DNA from: CAVRXQ01 sp963849105 | GTDB taxonomy: Bacteria; Actinomycetota; Acidimicrobiia; Acidimicrobiales; Bog-793 | Direction: 5' to 3' | Length of the DNA stretch: 64,000 bases | NCBI GenBank assembly: GCA_963849105.1 | Contig: CAWKGD010000003.1 | Location: 62,001-126,000 of the forward strand | Translations under genes and position numbers: made by a program | Shown here: positions 1 to 8,463 of the stretch, piece after piece | Position numbering within the stretch: the first letter of the stretch is position 1 | Layout of the letters: the number at the start of each line of letters is the position of its first letter | Notes under the pieces: model-generated | What the model was told of the DNA's origin: nothing | What the model saw: the letters and a program-made list of their open reading frames with translations, nothing else | Databases searched by the model: none

Positions 1-190
1 CGTCGGGGGACGGGCCGCCGAACGCGCCGTCGCGCTCTCGGATCTCACCGACCCCGAGGCTCTCACGATCGTCCAGCGCCGTCTGCGACGCCTCGGAGTC
101 GATCGGGCGCTCGCCCGCGCCGGTGCGAAGGCCGGAGACGACGTGCGGATTGGCGGGCTCACGTTTACCTACCGCGAGGACGAGGGATGA
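1..190 (+). CDS. obgE: GTPase Obg/CgtA, C-terminal end (5' truncated)
   Basis: This is the last 62 codons of an open frame that enters from the left edge and ends at the TGA at 188-190. The reading GRAAERAVALSDL, then RRLRRLGVDRALARAGA, then GDDVRIGGLTFTYRE is the OCT domain found at the C-terminus of long actinobacterial Obg GTPases. Obg is a ribosome-associated GTPase that acts in 50S maturation and the stringent response. The GTPase domain lies outside the window. The stop overlaps the proB start as ATGA. The usual actinobacterial order (rplU-rpmA-obg-proB-proA) supports the call. A fragment this short could not be named without that synteny. Confidence 0.85.
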   Translation, partial: VGGRAAERAVALSDLTDPEALTIVQRRLRRLGVDRALARAGAKAGDDVRIGGLTFTYREDEG

Positions 191-1338
191 GCGCGCCGTC
201 GGCTTCGACCTCGCGGCCAGTCGTCGTGAAGGTGGGCACGTCGTCACTCGTCCACGACCAAGGCGCCCTCGACACCTCTGTGATCGCAAAGCTCGCGGGT
301 GAAGTCGCCGCGCAAATGCGCGGAGGTCGTCGTGTTGTCGTCGTCTCGTCGGGCGCGGTCGCGGTTGGTCGCGCGGCGTCGTCGGTGTCGCCGTCCTCCG
401 ACCCGACCGAGACGCGAGCGATGTCGGCGATCGGCCAGCCTCGGCTGATGCGCGCCTACGAAGACGCGTTCAAAGCCGAGGGACTGTTGAGTGCGCAGGT
501 GCTGATCTCGTTGCGGGACTTCGGCGTGCGACGCCAGTACCTGCGGGCACGAGAGACGATCGAGGTGCTCTGGTCGGCCGCTGCGGTGCCGATCGTGAAC
601 GAGAACGACGCGCTCTTGGACCGCGAGGTCCGATTCGGCGACAACGACCGACTCGCGGCGCTCGTCGCGAACCTGGTCGGCGCCGAGGTGCTCGTGATCC
701 TCACCGACACGCCGGGCTTGTACGACGCCGATCCGCGCCGAGCCCGTGGCGCAACCCTCGTCGAGGAGGTTGCCGCATCCGACGCTGCCTTCGACGAGGT
801 GGCGGGCGGTCCCGGATCCCCCCGCGGCACGGGCGGAATGGGAACGAAACTCGCCGCGGCGCGCCTTGCCGCGTGGTCGGGTGTGCGCGCCGTCATCGCC
901 CAAGCTGCCCGCATAGACGTGATCGCCGACGCGGTCGACGGTAAAGCGGGAATCGGCACGACCATCCTTGCCAGGTCCGAGCGTCTTCCGGCACGCAAAG
1001 CCTGGATTGCCTTCGCCTTGCCGGCTCGGGGGAGGGTTGTCGTCGACGACGGTGCCCGCCGCGCGATCGTCGAGCGCGACGCGTCGTTGCTTCCTGCTGG
1101 GGTGCGTCGCGTCGAGGGCCGCTTCGAGGAAGGTGACGCCGTCGAGATCAGCGACTTGTCGGGAGCGGTCTTCGCGAAGGGTCTGGCGCGCGTCGGATCT
1201 GTCAACCAGGCGGCGTGGATCGGCAAGCGCTCTCGTGATCTCGACGAGGGCCTTTCCGTCGAGGTCGTGCACAAGGACGACCTCGTGGTATTGGAAGCGT
1301 CGCTCGCGCACGTCGCACCGACGGGGGAACTGCGATGA
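187..1338 (+). CDS. proB: glutamate 5-kinase
   Basis: ProB phosphorylates L-glutamate with ATP to gamma-glutamyl phosphate, the first and usually proline-inhibited step of proline synthesis in the cytoplasm. The 383-residue protein has the amino-acid kinase fold: VVKVGTSSL at about 13-21, SSGAVAVG at 54-61, IVNENDAL at 136-143, FGDNDRL at 150-156, LTDTPGLYDADP at 172-183 and the glycine-rich GTGGMGTK at 214-221. A C-terminal PUA domain covers about 280-365, so this is the long bacterial form. The start codon overlaps the obgE stop (ATGA), which indicates coupling. The product feeds proA, which follows after one small secreted gene. Confidence 0.96.
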   Translation: MSAPSASTSRPVVVKVGTSSLVHDQGALDTSVIAKLAGEVAAQMRGGRRVVVVSSGAVAVGRAASSVSPSSDPTETRAMSAIGQPRLMRAYEDAFKAEGLLSAQVLISLRDFGVRRQYLRARETIEVLWSAAAVPIVNENDALLDREVRFGDNDRLAALVANLVGAEVLVILTDTPGLYDADPRRARGATLVEEVAASDAAFDEVAGGPGSPRGTGGMGTKLAAARLAAWSGVRAVIAQAARIDVIADAVDGKAGIGTTILARSERLPARKAWIAFALPARGRVVVDDGARRAIVERDASLLPAGVRRVEGRFEEGDAVEISDLSGAVFAKGLARVGSVNQAAWIGKRSRDLDEGLSVEVVHKDDLVVLEASLAHVAPTGELR

Positions 1339-1390
1339 GCTGTCTCTGGACAGGTGCGATTCGACCATCGCGATTCGGGAAGTTCATCTG

Positions 1391-1825
1391 ATGCGCGCGC
1401 GGCATCGTCGATCGCTTTTCGCTCCCTTCGTCGTTTCGGGCGCGATGGCGATCGTTTTCTGGATGTCGCCTGCAGCGTTCGCGTCCGTTTCCGTGCACGC
1501 TCCTGGGACGGCGGTGCTCGGATCTCGTATCTCGGTGACGGTAACCGGTTTGAAGCCCGGGCACTACACGCTCGTCATTTCGCGAGTCGCGGGACCGACG
1601 CAGTGCCTCGCTTTGATCGCGGCTGGCGATGCGACACACGGCACGCTCAAGTTGTCTGGGACGCTGCCGAGGCGACTTCTGTGTTACCTCGGGCGCCAAC
1701 CGAGCTTTGGCTCCGTCGCCTTCACGACCGGTGGCTACTTCCTGTCCATCGGTCAACTCGTCCCCCCGACGAGCTTCGCCTCGTCGGCGAGTTTCGTGAA
1801 GACGCGGATCAGAATCGTCGCGTAG
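1391..1825 (+). CDS. small secreted protein, function unknown
   Basis: I chose the ATG at 1391, giving 144 residues. The N-terminus is a clear signal peptide: basic MRARHRR, a hydrophobic run and the cleavage-type end AAFASV near residue 30. The rest is Ser/Thr/Val-rich, with VLGSRISVTVTGLKPGHYTL resembling a beta-sandwich (Ig-like) extracellular domain and two cysteines. I recognise no enzyme motif. The same open frame continues upstream inside proB, but that part is antisense-like composition and is not coding. The gene sits between proB and proA, which are normally adjacent, so it looks like an insertion into a conserved operon. A second overlapping frame (1354-1902) lacks such features. 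Confidence 0.6.
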   Translation: MRARHRRSLFAPFVVSGAMAIVFWMSPAAFASVSVHAPGTAVLGSRISVTVTGLKPGHYTLVISRVAGPTQCLALIAAGDATHGTLKLSGTLPRRLLCYLGRQPSFGSVAFTTGGYFLSIGQLVPPTSFASSASFVKTRIRIVA

Positions 1826-1899
1826 TCCTCGGGGGGTCTTGGTCGCGCGAGGCGGGCACGAGCGACAGCGGCAGTAAGAACGTGTCGCGTGACCCCAGA

Positions 1900-1905
1900 T
1901 AACCT
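1900..1905 (+). promoter_or_regulatory. -10 element of proA (leaderless type)
   Basis: TAACCT lies 5 nt before the proA ATG, and no Shine-Dalgarno lies between them. This matches the TANNNT-plus-start layout seen repeatedly in this window, so proA may have its own promoter despite sitting behind proB. Sequence pattern only. Confidence 0.45.
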
Positions 1906-1910
1906 GTGAC

Positions 1911-3158
1911 ATGGCTGAGGCGCCGCTCGAGGAAATAGGAGCCCGCGCGCAGGTCGCGGCGCGCGCGATGCAAGTCGAGTCGAGCGGCAGAAAGCGCGAA
2001 GCGCTGCTCGCCGCCGCCGCGAGCCTGGAGACGTCGGCCGAGCGGATCCTCGAAGCGAACGCCGTGGACGTCGCCGCCGCGCAGGCCGCAGGGGTCACGG
2101 CGACGGTCATCGACCGGTTGCGTCTCAACGACGACCGGATCGCCAACATGGCGGCGTCGGTGCGCACCGTGGCCGAGCTGTCAGACCCTGTCGGCGAGAT
2201 CGTCGAGGGCCGCGTGCTCGAAAACGGCCTACAAGTCCGGCGCGTGCGCGTTCCGCTCGGCGTGATCGGCATCGTCTACGAGAACCGCCCCAACGTGACG
2301 GCGGACGCCAGTGCGCTCTGTGTGAGGTCGGGGAACGCGGTCATGCTGCGCGGCTCCGCGGGTGCGATCGAGTCGAACCGCTCGATCGCAGGCGCGATCC
2401 GCGCGGCGATCGCATCGGTCGGGCTACCTGCCGATGCGGTCCAGCTCGTCGAGGACACCCGTCACGAGACGGTCGCCGAGTTCGTAAAACTGCGCGGCGT
2501 CATTGACTGTCTCATCCCGCGCGGCGGCCGCTCGCTCGTGCAGTTGATCATCAACGAGGCGACCGTTCCCTACGTGATCGATGGGGACGGGAACTGCCAC
2601 GTCTTTGTCGACGAGACGGCGGATTTGGACATGGCCGAGCGCATCGTCGTCAACGCGAAGATGCAACGCCCGAGCGTCTGCAACGCGATGGAGACCCTCC
2701 TTGTCCACGAGGCGATCGCCCCGGCTGCGTTGCCGCGCTTTGCGGCCGCCTTGAGCGGCGTCGAGCTCGTCGGCGACGAGGAGACGATGGCGATCCTGCC
2801 CGGCGTCGCGAAGGCGAGCGAGGAGGATTACGCGACCGAGTTCCTCGCCCTGAAACTTGCCGTCGGTGTCGTAACAGATCTCGAATCGGCGATCACGCAC
2901 ATCACCCGTTTTTCGAGCGGACATTCCGAGGCGATCGTGACGAACGATCGGGAGCACGCGCGCCGCTTCGTCGAGGAAGTCGATGCGGCAGCCGTCCTCG
3001 TGAACGCCTCGACGAGATTTGTCGACGGGGGTGAGCTCGGCCTCGGTGCCGAGATCGGCATCTCGACCCAGAAGCTCCACGCCCGCGGTCCGATGGGACT
3101 GCGCGAGCTCACGACCGTGAAGTACGTGATCGAAGGCGACGGACAGGTCAGGGCTTGA
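1911..3158 (+). CDS. proA: gamma-glutamyl phosphate reductase
   Basis: ProA reduces gamma-glutamyl phosphate with NADPH to glutamate-5-semialdehyde, the second step of proline synthesis, acting directly on the ProB product. The 415-residue protein has the aldehyde-dehydrogenase-like fold. It shows VPLGVIGIVYENRPNVTADA at about 114-133, LIPRGGRSLV at 201-210, the catalytic cysteine in MQRPSVCNAME (C257), GHSEAIVTND, and the C-terminal GAEIGISTQKLHARGPMGL. The length is normal and no residues are missing. The ATG follows a TAACCT box by 5 nt, which suggests a separate leaderless transcript in addition to any read-through from proB. Confidence 0.97.
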   Translation: MAEAPLEEIGARAQVAARAMQVESSGRKREALLAAAASLETSAERILEANAVDVAAAQAAGVTATVIDRLRLNDDRIANMAASVRTVAELSDPVGEIVEGRVLENGLQVRRVRVPLGVIGIVYENRPNVTADASALCVRSGNAVMLRGSAGAIESNRSIAGAIRAAIASVGLPADAVQLVEDTRHETVAEFVKLRGVIDCLIPRGGRSLVQLIINEATVPYVIDGDGNCHVFVDETADLDMAERIVVNAKMQRPSVCNAMETLLVHEAIAPAALPRFAAALSGVELVGDEETMAILPGVAKASEEDYATEFLALKLAVGVVTDLESAITHITRFSSGHSEAIVTNDREHARRFVEEVDAAAVLVNASTRFVDGGELGLGAEIGISTQKLHARGPMGLRELTTVKYVIEGDGQVRA

Positions 3159-3207
3159 TCCGTCCCGACACCTTGGGCCGCGTCTTCGGCTCGGTAGCGT
3201 GGCCAAA

Positions 3208-3963
3208 GTGATGGACGACGACGCGGTGCGCGACCGTGCGCGCGAGGTTGCACCGGGGACGCGATTGGTCATCATCCGCCACGGCGAGGCGGTGTCGAAC
3301 GTCGAGGACCTGATCGGCGGCCATGACGGCTGCCGGGGGCTCACCGACCGCGGCCTCGCACAGTGCGAGGTTCTCGCCGACCGCCTACGCACGACCGGCG
3401 AGCTCGACGGGGCGGCGGCGGTCTGGACGAGCGTCCTGCCGCGAGCGATCGAATCGGCAGAGATCCTCGCCCCGGCGCTCGGTTTCGGCGTCGTCGAGCA
3501 GAGCTGCTCGCTCTGTGAGCAGCACCCAGGTGAGGCAGACGGCATCTCCTGGACGGAGTTCGAACGGCGCTACGAGCGGGTGTCGCTTCCCGGATCCGAT
3601 CCGGAACTGCCCTTGTCGCCTGGAGGCGAGAGCTGGATCGCTTTCTTGGACCGCGCGAGCACGGGTCTCCTCGACGTCGCGTCGCGCTATCCGGGAGAAC
3701 TCCTGGTCACCGTGGCACACGGAGGCGTCGTGGCAGCGTCGATGATCCGCTTCCTCGGTATTCCAGAGCATGGTTCGGGTGTGCAGGTGCACGCCGAGAA
3801 CACCTCGATCACCGAGTGGGTTCGGACCGCGCACCGCTGGCGCCTTGTCCGATTCAATGACGTCGCGCATCTGAGCGGACCGAGACGAGAAGCGGTGCGC
3901 TCGGAGGTTCCCACCTGGCTCGACGACGAAGTGACGCGCGCCCCGATCGATCAGCAGGTGTAG
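3208..3963 (+). CDS. histidine phosphatase (phosphoglycerate mutase-like)
   Basis: This is a member of the histidine phosphatase superfamily. RHGEAVSN near the N-terminus holds the phospho-accepting His, and VTVAHGGVV in the C-terminal half holds the second catalytic His. The family includes cofactor-dependent phosphoglycerate mutases and broad phosphatases, and the substrate cannot be read from sequence. GTG codons at 3199 and 3208 and an ATG at 3211 are all possible starts. I prefer 3208 because the TAGCGT box at 3195-3200 lies 7 nt before it, as in other leaderless genes here. The 3' end overlaps the convergent secreted hydrolase gene by 13 bp. Confidence 0.85.
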   Translation: MMDDDAVRDRAREVAPGTRLVIIRHGEAVSNVEDLIGGHDGCRGLTDRGLAQCEVLADRLRTTGELDGAAAVWTSVLPRAIESAEILAPALGFGVVEQSCSLCEQHPGEADGISWTEFERRYERVSLPGSDPELPLSPGGESWIAFLDRASTGLLDVASRYPGELLVTVAHGGVVAASMIRFLGIPEHGSGVQVHAENTSITEWVRTAHRWRLVRFNDVAHLSGPRREAVRSEVPTWLDDEVTRAPIDQQV

Positions 3964-5930
3964 TCGGGGTCGAGTCCATAAGGCGAGGCGAGTGTGCCCG
4001 GAGTCTCCTGCAAGATCGTCGGGATTCCCCCCGCGAAGACGTCGCCCGAAACCGAGGCGTGCGGATAACTCGCCGTGCCTGCGCACCAGGCGCCGAGCGT
4101 CGAGGGGCTCGGATAATCGGTTTCGGAATACGGCGGATTCGTCCAGGGGACCCCGGCGATCCAGATCGGGATCTGCCCTCCAGACGGCACGTAATTGCCG
4201 GCGATCGTCGGGAACTGGACGCTCGTCGAGTAGATGCCGACCTCCACTCCCGCCGCGTGCAACGCGTCGATCGCGCCCTGGATCGTCTGGTCGTTCAATT
4301 CGGTGTTGTGTGACCAGTACTTGACCTGGGAGAAGCTCGAATAGTTGGTCGGCGACAGTGTTGAGTTCTCGATGTCAAGCCACCAGATCGAAGCATCGCC
4401 ACCCACGTTCGAGGCGTACGTGAGCGCCGACTCAGCACCGTTGTAGCCGTAGTTGTAGGCGATGCAGTTTGCCTGGGTCGACCCGGACATCTGCGAGCAC
4501 GTCCCGCGCGGACCGCTGGCGGAGAACGCCTGTCCCTGCGCATTCGTATCGGGGGAATTCATGAATAGATAGAGGTTGTACGGCGTGCCGCTCGCCGGAT
4601 CGACCTTCTCCGCCCACGCGATTTCGGATGCGAGGCATCGATTGTTCGCGCCGTCGAGCCAACCCGCGACCTCGATGATCGAGATCGCAGAGACGGTCGG
4701 CATCTTCGACATGACCTGATTCGAACTCGGCGAGGCGCACTGGAAGTTCGAGATGTCGTAGCCGAACACCCCTGAAGGAAGCGCGAGGAGACCCTGTTCG
4801 ACAGTGAACGAGCGGATCAGCTCAACGACTTCGATGCCGTGTTGAGGCGGAGTATGCGCGAGGGATCCGGCGAAACGCGCGTCTCCATAGTTGAAGACGC
4901 GCCCTGTAGAAGACGTAAACCAGTACCCGCTGCCGTCGGCGGTGACCACGAAGGATGTGAACACGTCCTTGATGTGCTTGCGTGCCGGGGCGCCGAAGTA
5001 CGGGGCGTCGCCGAAGCGGAAAACGCTTCCACTTGATGTCGCGATCCAATACCCATTTCCGTCCGGGGTGTTCACGATCGCGACAACGCCGGTTTTTACC
5101 TTGCTCGACGCGATTGTGCCGAGCGAACTCTCGTCGCCAAAGCCGAAGACCTGACCGTTTGCCGCGACGAGGCGGTAGCCGCCGTCATCGGGTGCTGGCG
5201 CGATCGACACGATTGGCGAAGGGAGCTTTTCGTGCACCAGCGATCCGCAGAACGGCGCCGTGCCGTAGTTGTAGACCGCGCCGTTCGACGCAATGACCCA
5301 GTAGCCGATGCCGGCCGGCGCAGCGGCGATGGCGACGATCGGCGCGTGGTGGCGGATGTGCACGGGCGAACCGAAGAACCTCGCGTCACCGAAGCCATAG
5401 ACGCTTCCCTTCGCGTCCGTTAGCCAATACCCCGCGCCGTCCGAAGTCGCCGCCGCGCCGACGAAGCCCGACTGACGGGGCTTCGCCTTCGAGCCGCGGA
5501 ATGCCGCACCACCAAACGGGTGGATGCCGCCGTTCGACTCGACGAGGTAATAGGTGGGTTTCTCGATCGTGGCCGGTGCCGGTGGGCGTGTTGTCGTCGT
5601 CGTTGTCGGCGTGGTTGTTGTCGTCGAACTCGTCGTACTCGGTGCGGTCGTCGTCGTCGTTGACGTGGTCGACGAGGTGGTCGTCGTCGTGGTCGTCGTC
5701 GTCGTGGTCGTCGTCGTCGTCGTGGTGGTGGTGGTGGGATCGACCGGATACGAACATGTCGGGGTGATCTTCACCGTGAGCGAGTGGGCGCGGACGTTCG
5801 CCAAGCCAGCCGTCGGGTTCCCGTTGGCTGCCGCTCCCGCCGCACCGGCAAAGTGCAACGACGCCGCGACGACCACCGCCACCGCCCCGGCGACGCGCGC
5901 GCCCGGCAGCGGGTACCGCTTCTTTGCCAT
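3951..5930 (-). CDS. secreted propeller-repeat protein with GH25/DUF1906-like C-terminal domain
   Basis: The protein has 659 residues from the ATG at 5930. It begins with a basic start and a hydrophobic signal segment (about 10-35), followed by a threonine-rich linker (about 66-117). About six repeats of 43-48 residues follow, of the form GYW......G.V..FGDA.F.GS (about 125-400), consistent with a beta-propeller. The C-terminal domain runs from FGYDISNFQCA and includes IIEVAGWLDG, WWLDIENSTLS and GVEVGIYSTS. This resembles the GH25/DUF1906 lysozyme-like barrel with acidic residues in the DIE motif. It is probably an exported cell-wall-active or wall-binding protein, and the hydrolase role is inference. 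The ATG overlaps the upstream aroG stop as TGATG, so translation is coupled to DAHP synthase. Confidence 0.8.
   Translation of the reverse strand: MAKKRYPLPGARVAGAVAVVVAASLHFAGAAGAAANGNPTAGLANVRAHSLTVKITPTCSYPVDPTTTTTTTTTTTTTTTTTTTTSSTTSTTTTTAPSTTSSTTTTTPTTTTTTRPPAPATIEKPTYYLVESNGGIHPFGGAAFRGSKAKPRQSGFVGAAATSDGAGYWLTDAKGSVYGFGDARFFGSPVHIRHHAPIVAIAAAPAGIGYWVIASNGAVYNYGTAPFCGSLVHEKLPSPIVSIAPAPDDGGYRLVAANGQVFGFGDESSLGTIASSKVKTGVVAIVNTPDGNGYWIATSSGSVFRFGDAPYFGAPARKHIKDVFTSFVVTADGSGYWFTSSTGRVFNYGDARFAGSLAHTPPQHGIEVVELIRSFTVEQGLLALPSGVFGYDISNFQCASPSSNQVMSKMPTVSAISIIEVAGWLDGANNRCLASEIAWAEKVDPASGTPYNLYLFMNSPDTNAQGQAFSASGPRGTCSQMSGSTQANCIAYNYGYNGAESALTYASNVGGDASIWWLDIENSTLSPTNYSSFSQVKYWSHNTELNDQTIQGAIDALHAAGVEVGIYSTSVQFPTIAGNYVPSGGQIPIWIAGVPWTNPPYSETDYPSPSTLGAWCAGTASYPHASVSGDVFAGGIPTILQETPGTLASPYGLDPDYTC
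5588..5737. repeat. trinucleotide tract encoding a poly-threonine linker
   Basis: A run of GTC/GTG/GTT triplets on the plus strand reads as ACG/ACC/AAC-type threonine codons on the minus strand, and includes more than 20 consecutive Thr. It is the linker between the signal region and the propeller of the secreted protein. Slippage in units of three would change linker length without breaking the frame. The poly-valine frame on the plus strand is a by-product. Confidence 0.8.
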
Positions 5931-7306
5931 CAGTCCCGCAACAGCTCCGCGACTCGATAGGCGAGATCGAGCACTTGGCGGGCGTTCAATCGAGGATCGC
6001 ACGCGGTCGTGTATCGCAGTGCGAGGTGCTCTTCCAAGATGTCCTCGGTCCCCCCGAGGCACTCGGTGACGTCGTCACCGGTGAGCTCGACGTGGAGTCC
6101 CCCGGGCCACGTGCCGAGGTCGCGATGGACGGCGAAGAATCCGCGAATCTCGCCCAAGATGTCCTCGAAGTGGCGGGTCTTTCGGCCCTCGGAGATGAAC
6201 GTGTTGCCGTGCATCGGATCGCACTGCCATACGACCGGGTGCTCCGCCCTTTCAATGGCTCCGACGAATCCCGCAAGCAGGTCTTCGACCCGGCCGACGC
6301 CGAGCCGGCAGATGAGCGAGAGTCGCCCCGGCACCCGGTCGGGGTTCAGCACGTCGCACAACGCGACGATGTCGCCGGGGGTCATCGTCGGGCCGACTTT
6401 CACGCCGATCGGGTTGCGGATTCCTCGCGCGAATTCGACGTGCGCCCCGTCGAGCCTGCGCGTCCGGTCGCCGACCCAGACCATGTGCGCCGAGCAGTCG
6501 TAGTAACCGCCGTCGGTCGTGTCCTTGCGAGTGAGCGCCTGCTCGTAGTCGAGGAGCAATGCCTCGTGACTCGTGTACAGGTTCGCCCGCGTCGATTCGG
6601 TGTCGGCGTCGAGACGCATCCCGAACGTGCCCAATGCGGCGACGGCGCGCTCGACCTCTCCAGCGGTCTCGGTATAGCGACGCCCTTCGTCGGTGGTGGC
6701 CACGAAGTTTTGGTTCCAGGTGTGCACGTGCGGCAAGGAAGCGAACCCTTGCGCTGTCAAAGTGCGAATAAGGTTCAGCGTCGCCGCAGCGTGGTGGTAC
6801 GCAGTCACCATCCGCGTCGGGTCCGGTGTCCGCGCAACGAGATCTGGCGTGTCGTCGTTAACCATGTGACCGCGAAAGCTCGGCAATTCGAATCCGCCGA
6901 CGTGCTCAGTTGGTGAAGAACGCGGCTTTGCGAACTGACCGGCGATCCTCCCGACGCGTACGACGGGCAACCCTGATCCGTAGGCGAGGACCGCGGCCAT
7001 CTGCAAGATCACCGACAGCCGGTCGCGGATCGACTCGAACGTCACTTCGGCGAAGGACTCCGCGCAATCTCCTGCCTGCAGCACGATCGCGCGTCGCTCG
7101 CTGACGATGCCGAGCGCGGCCAGTAACCGCCGTGCCTCGGCGGGATCGACGAGCGGTGGGAGGCGTTCGAGTTCCGAGAACGCGCCTTTCAGCGCGATCT
7201 CATCGGGCCAATCTGGCGACTGTTCGACGGGAAATCGGTGCCAGGAATCGGGCGACCACGGAATCCGGGCACGCGCCGCGTCAGGCTGGACACCGGGCGG
7301 GACCAC
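5930..7306 (-). CDS. aroG: class II 3-deoxy-7-phosphoheptulonate synthase (DAHP synthase)
   Basis: The enzyme condenses phosphoenolpyruvate and erythrose 4-phosphate, the entry step of the shikimate pathway. The 458-residue length and motifs are those of the class II (plant/actinobacterial) family: VLQAGDCAESF, RVGRIAGQFAKPRSSPTE, IGVKVGPTMTP, QCDPMHGNT and GGLHVELTGDDVTECLGG. Together these supply the PEP-binding Arg/Lys and the metal-binding Cys, His, Glu and Asp. The start is a GTG at 7306, 6 nt after a TAGGGT box on the minus strand, with no Shine-Dalgarno, so the mRNA is probably leaderless. The gene is divergent from nadD. Its stop overlaps the start of the secreted propeller protein, an unexpected operon partner. 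Confidence 0.96.
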   Translation of the reverse strand: MVPPGVQPDAARARIPWSPDSWHRFPVEQSPDWPDEIALKGAFSELERLPPLVDPAEARRLLAALGIVSERRAIVLQAGDCAESFAEVTFESIRDRLSVILQMAAVLAYGSGLPVVRVGRIAGQFAKPRSSPTEHVGGFELPSFRGHMVNDDTPDLVARTPDPTRMVTAYHHAAATLNLIRTLTAQGFASLPHVHTWNQNFVATTDEGRRYTETAGEVERAVAALGTFGMRLDADTESTRANLYTSHEALLLDYEQALTRKDTTDGGYYDCSAHMVWVGDRTRRLDGAHVEFARGIRNPIGVKVGPTMTPGDIVALCDVLNPDRVPGRLSLICRLGVGRVEDLLAGFVGAIERAEHPVVWQCDPMHGNTFISEGRKTRHFEDILGEIRGFFAVHRDLGTWPGGLHVELTGDDVTECLGGTEDILEEHLALRYTTACDPRLNARQVLDLAYRVAELLRD

Positions 7307-7312
7307 GGTCCA

Positions 7313-7379
7313 ACCCTACCGGGGTGGCACCCGTACGGAAGGTCAATCTGGCGGGCCTCCGTGCAGGGACGCGTACGCT
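7313..7379. promoter_or_regulatory. divergent leaderless promoters of aroG and nadD
   Basis: Only 79 bp separate the two GTG starts. On the minus strand TAGGGT (7318-7313) ends 6 nt before the aroG GTG. On the plus strand TACGCT (7374-7379) ends 6 nt before the nadD GTG. Neither gene has a Shine-Dalgarno. The spacing puts the likely transcription start on the G of each start codon. No conventional -35 is evident. Confidence 0.55.
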
Positions 7380-7385
7380 TTATTG

Positions 7386-7994
7386 GTGGCGTCACCGCGC
7401 TTCGGGATCTTTGGTGGCACGTTCGATCCGATTCACATCGGTCACCTCGTCGCCGCGGTGAACGCGCGTGACGAGCTGAATCTCGATCGCGTGTTTTTTG
7501 TCGTCGCCAACGAGCCGTGGCAGAAGATCGGCGATCGATCCGTGACACCTGCACAGGACCGTCTTGACGTCGTCGAAGCGGCGCTCGGTGATGTCGAAGG
7601 GCTCGAAGCGTCGCGCATCGAAATTGATCGCGGAGGTCCGTCGTACACCGCGGACACGGTCACGGAGTTCCACGCGATGAATCCGTCCGCGCAACTGTTC
7701 TTGATCGTCGGCGCGGACGTTGTCGCCGGACTCGATACCTGGGAACGGCTGGAGGACATCCGCAAACTGACGACAATTGTGATCGTCAACCGTCCCGGCT
7801 CAACGACCATCGATCCAGGACGCGAGCCGCCACTCAAAGGGTGGGAGGCAGTCTCGATCGAGATCCCTGGGATCGAGCTGTCGAGCACGGACCTTCGCGA
7901 GCGCGCCGCCGACGGCCGACCGCTCGACTATCTGGTTCCGGAGGCCGCAGTCCGCGTGATCCGCTCCCGTCGCCTGTACGCTGTCGGCAGATGA
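7386..7994 (+). CDS. nadD: nicotinate-nucleotide adenylyltransferase
   Basis: NadD transfers AMP from ATP to nicotinate mononucleotide, making deamido-NAD in NAD synthesis. The 202-residue protein opens with FGIFGGTFDPIHIGHL, the nucleotidyltransferase HxGH-type motif (GTFDP.H.GH). It ends with IELSSTDLRERAADGRPLDYLVP, corresponding to the conserved ISST..R signature. The open frame extends further upstream, but the GTG at 7386 gives the family length and lies 6 nt after TACGCT. rsfS follows after 79 nt, the usual nadD-rsfS partnership. Confidence 0.95.
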   Translation: MASPRFGIFGGTFDPIHIGHLVAAVNARDELNLDRVFFVVANEPWQKIGDRSVTPAQDRLDVVEAALGDVEGLEASRIEIDRGGPSYTADTVTEFHAMNPSAQLFLIVGADVVAGLDTWERLEDIRKLTTIVIVNRPGSTTIDPGREPPLKGWEAVSIEIPGIELSSTDLRERAADGRPLDYLVPEAAVRVIRSRRLYAVGR

Positions 7995-8073
7995 AGTCCC
8001 GAGCGATCGCCCGTTCCGTTCTGGTCGCGATCCCTTTGCCGCACCTTCCCGTCCACGGGGACGGAACTTCTCG

Positions 8074-8445
8074 TTGAACATCGACGCCACGCTGATCGCC
8101 GCGCGGGCGGCGTCGGCAAAGACGCTCGAAGAAACGGTGATTCTCGACGTTGGCGATCTGATCGGGATTACCGATTATTTCGTGATCACGGCAGGCCGCA
8201 ATGACCGGCAAGTCCGCGCCATCGTCGACGAGGTCTCCCGCAAGGTCCGCGAACAGACCGGCGCAACCGTCCGCCAGTCCGAGGGGCTCGAATCGATGAG
8301 CTGGGTGCTGCTCGACTACGGCGACTTCGTTGTCCACGTCTTCGACCTCGAGTCGCGGGCGTTGTACGCGCTCGAGCGGCTGTGGGCCGATGCACCGCGC
8401 GTCGACCTCGACGAATCCGCTCCGAGCGAGTTCGCGCGGAGCTGA
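8074..8445 (+). CDS. rsfS: ribosomal silencing factor RsfS
   Basis: RsfS binds ribosomal protein L14 and blocks joining of the 30S and 50S subunits, slowing translation in starvation. The 123-residue protein shows the family core: DVGDLIGITDYFVITAGRNDRQVRAI, then EGLESMSWVLLDYGDFVVHVFD and a C-terminal LERLWADAP. The first in-frame start is a TTG at 8074, with a GGGG-rich segment about 10 nt upstream as a weak ribosome site. It follows nadD as in most bacteria. The gene converges on the lpqB-like gene 18 nt downstream. Confidence 0.93.
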   Translation: MNIDATLIAARAASAKTLEETVILDVGDLIGITDYFVITAGRNDRQVRAIVDEVSRKVREQTGATVRQSEGLESMSWVLLDYGDFVVHVFDLESRALYALERLWADAPRVDLDESAPSEFARS

Positions 8446-8463
8446 CCAAGTCCCTTTGGCGGC

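Noticed and set aside
1354..1902. Alternative 182-residue frame over the small secreted protein
   Set aside because: No signal peptide or hydrophobic pattern; the competing frame has a convincing signal peptide.
5554..6069. Plus-strand frame with a long poly-valine run
   Set aside because: It is the complement of the Thr codons of the secreted protein and lacks any start context or family match.
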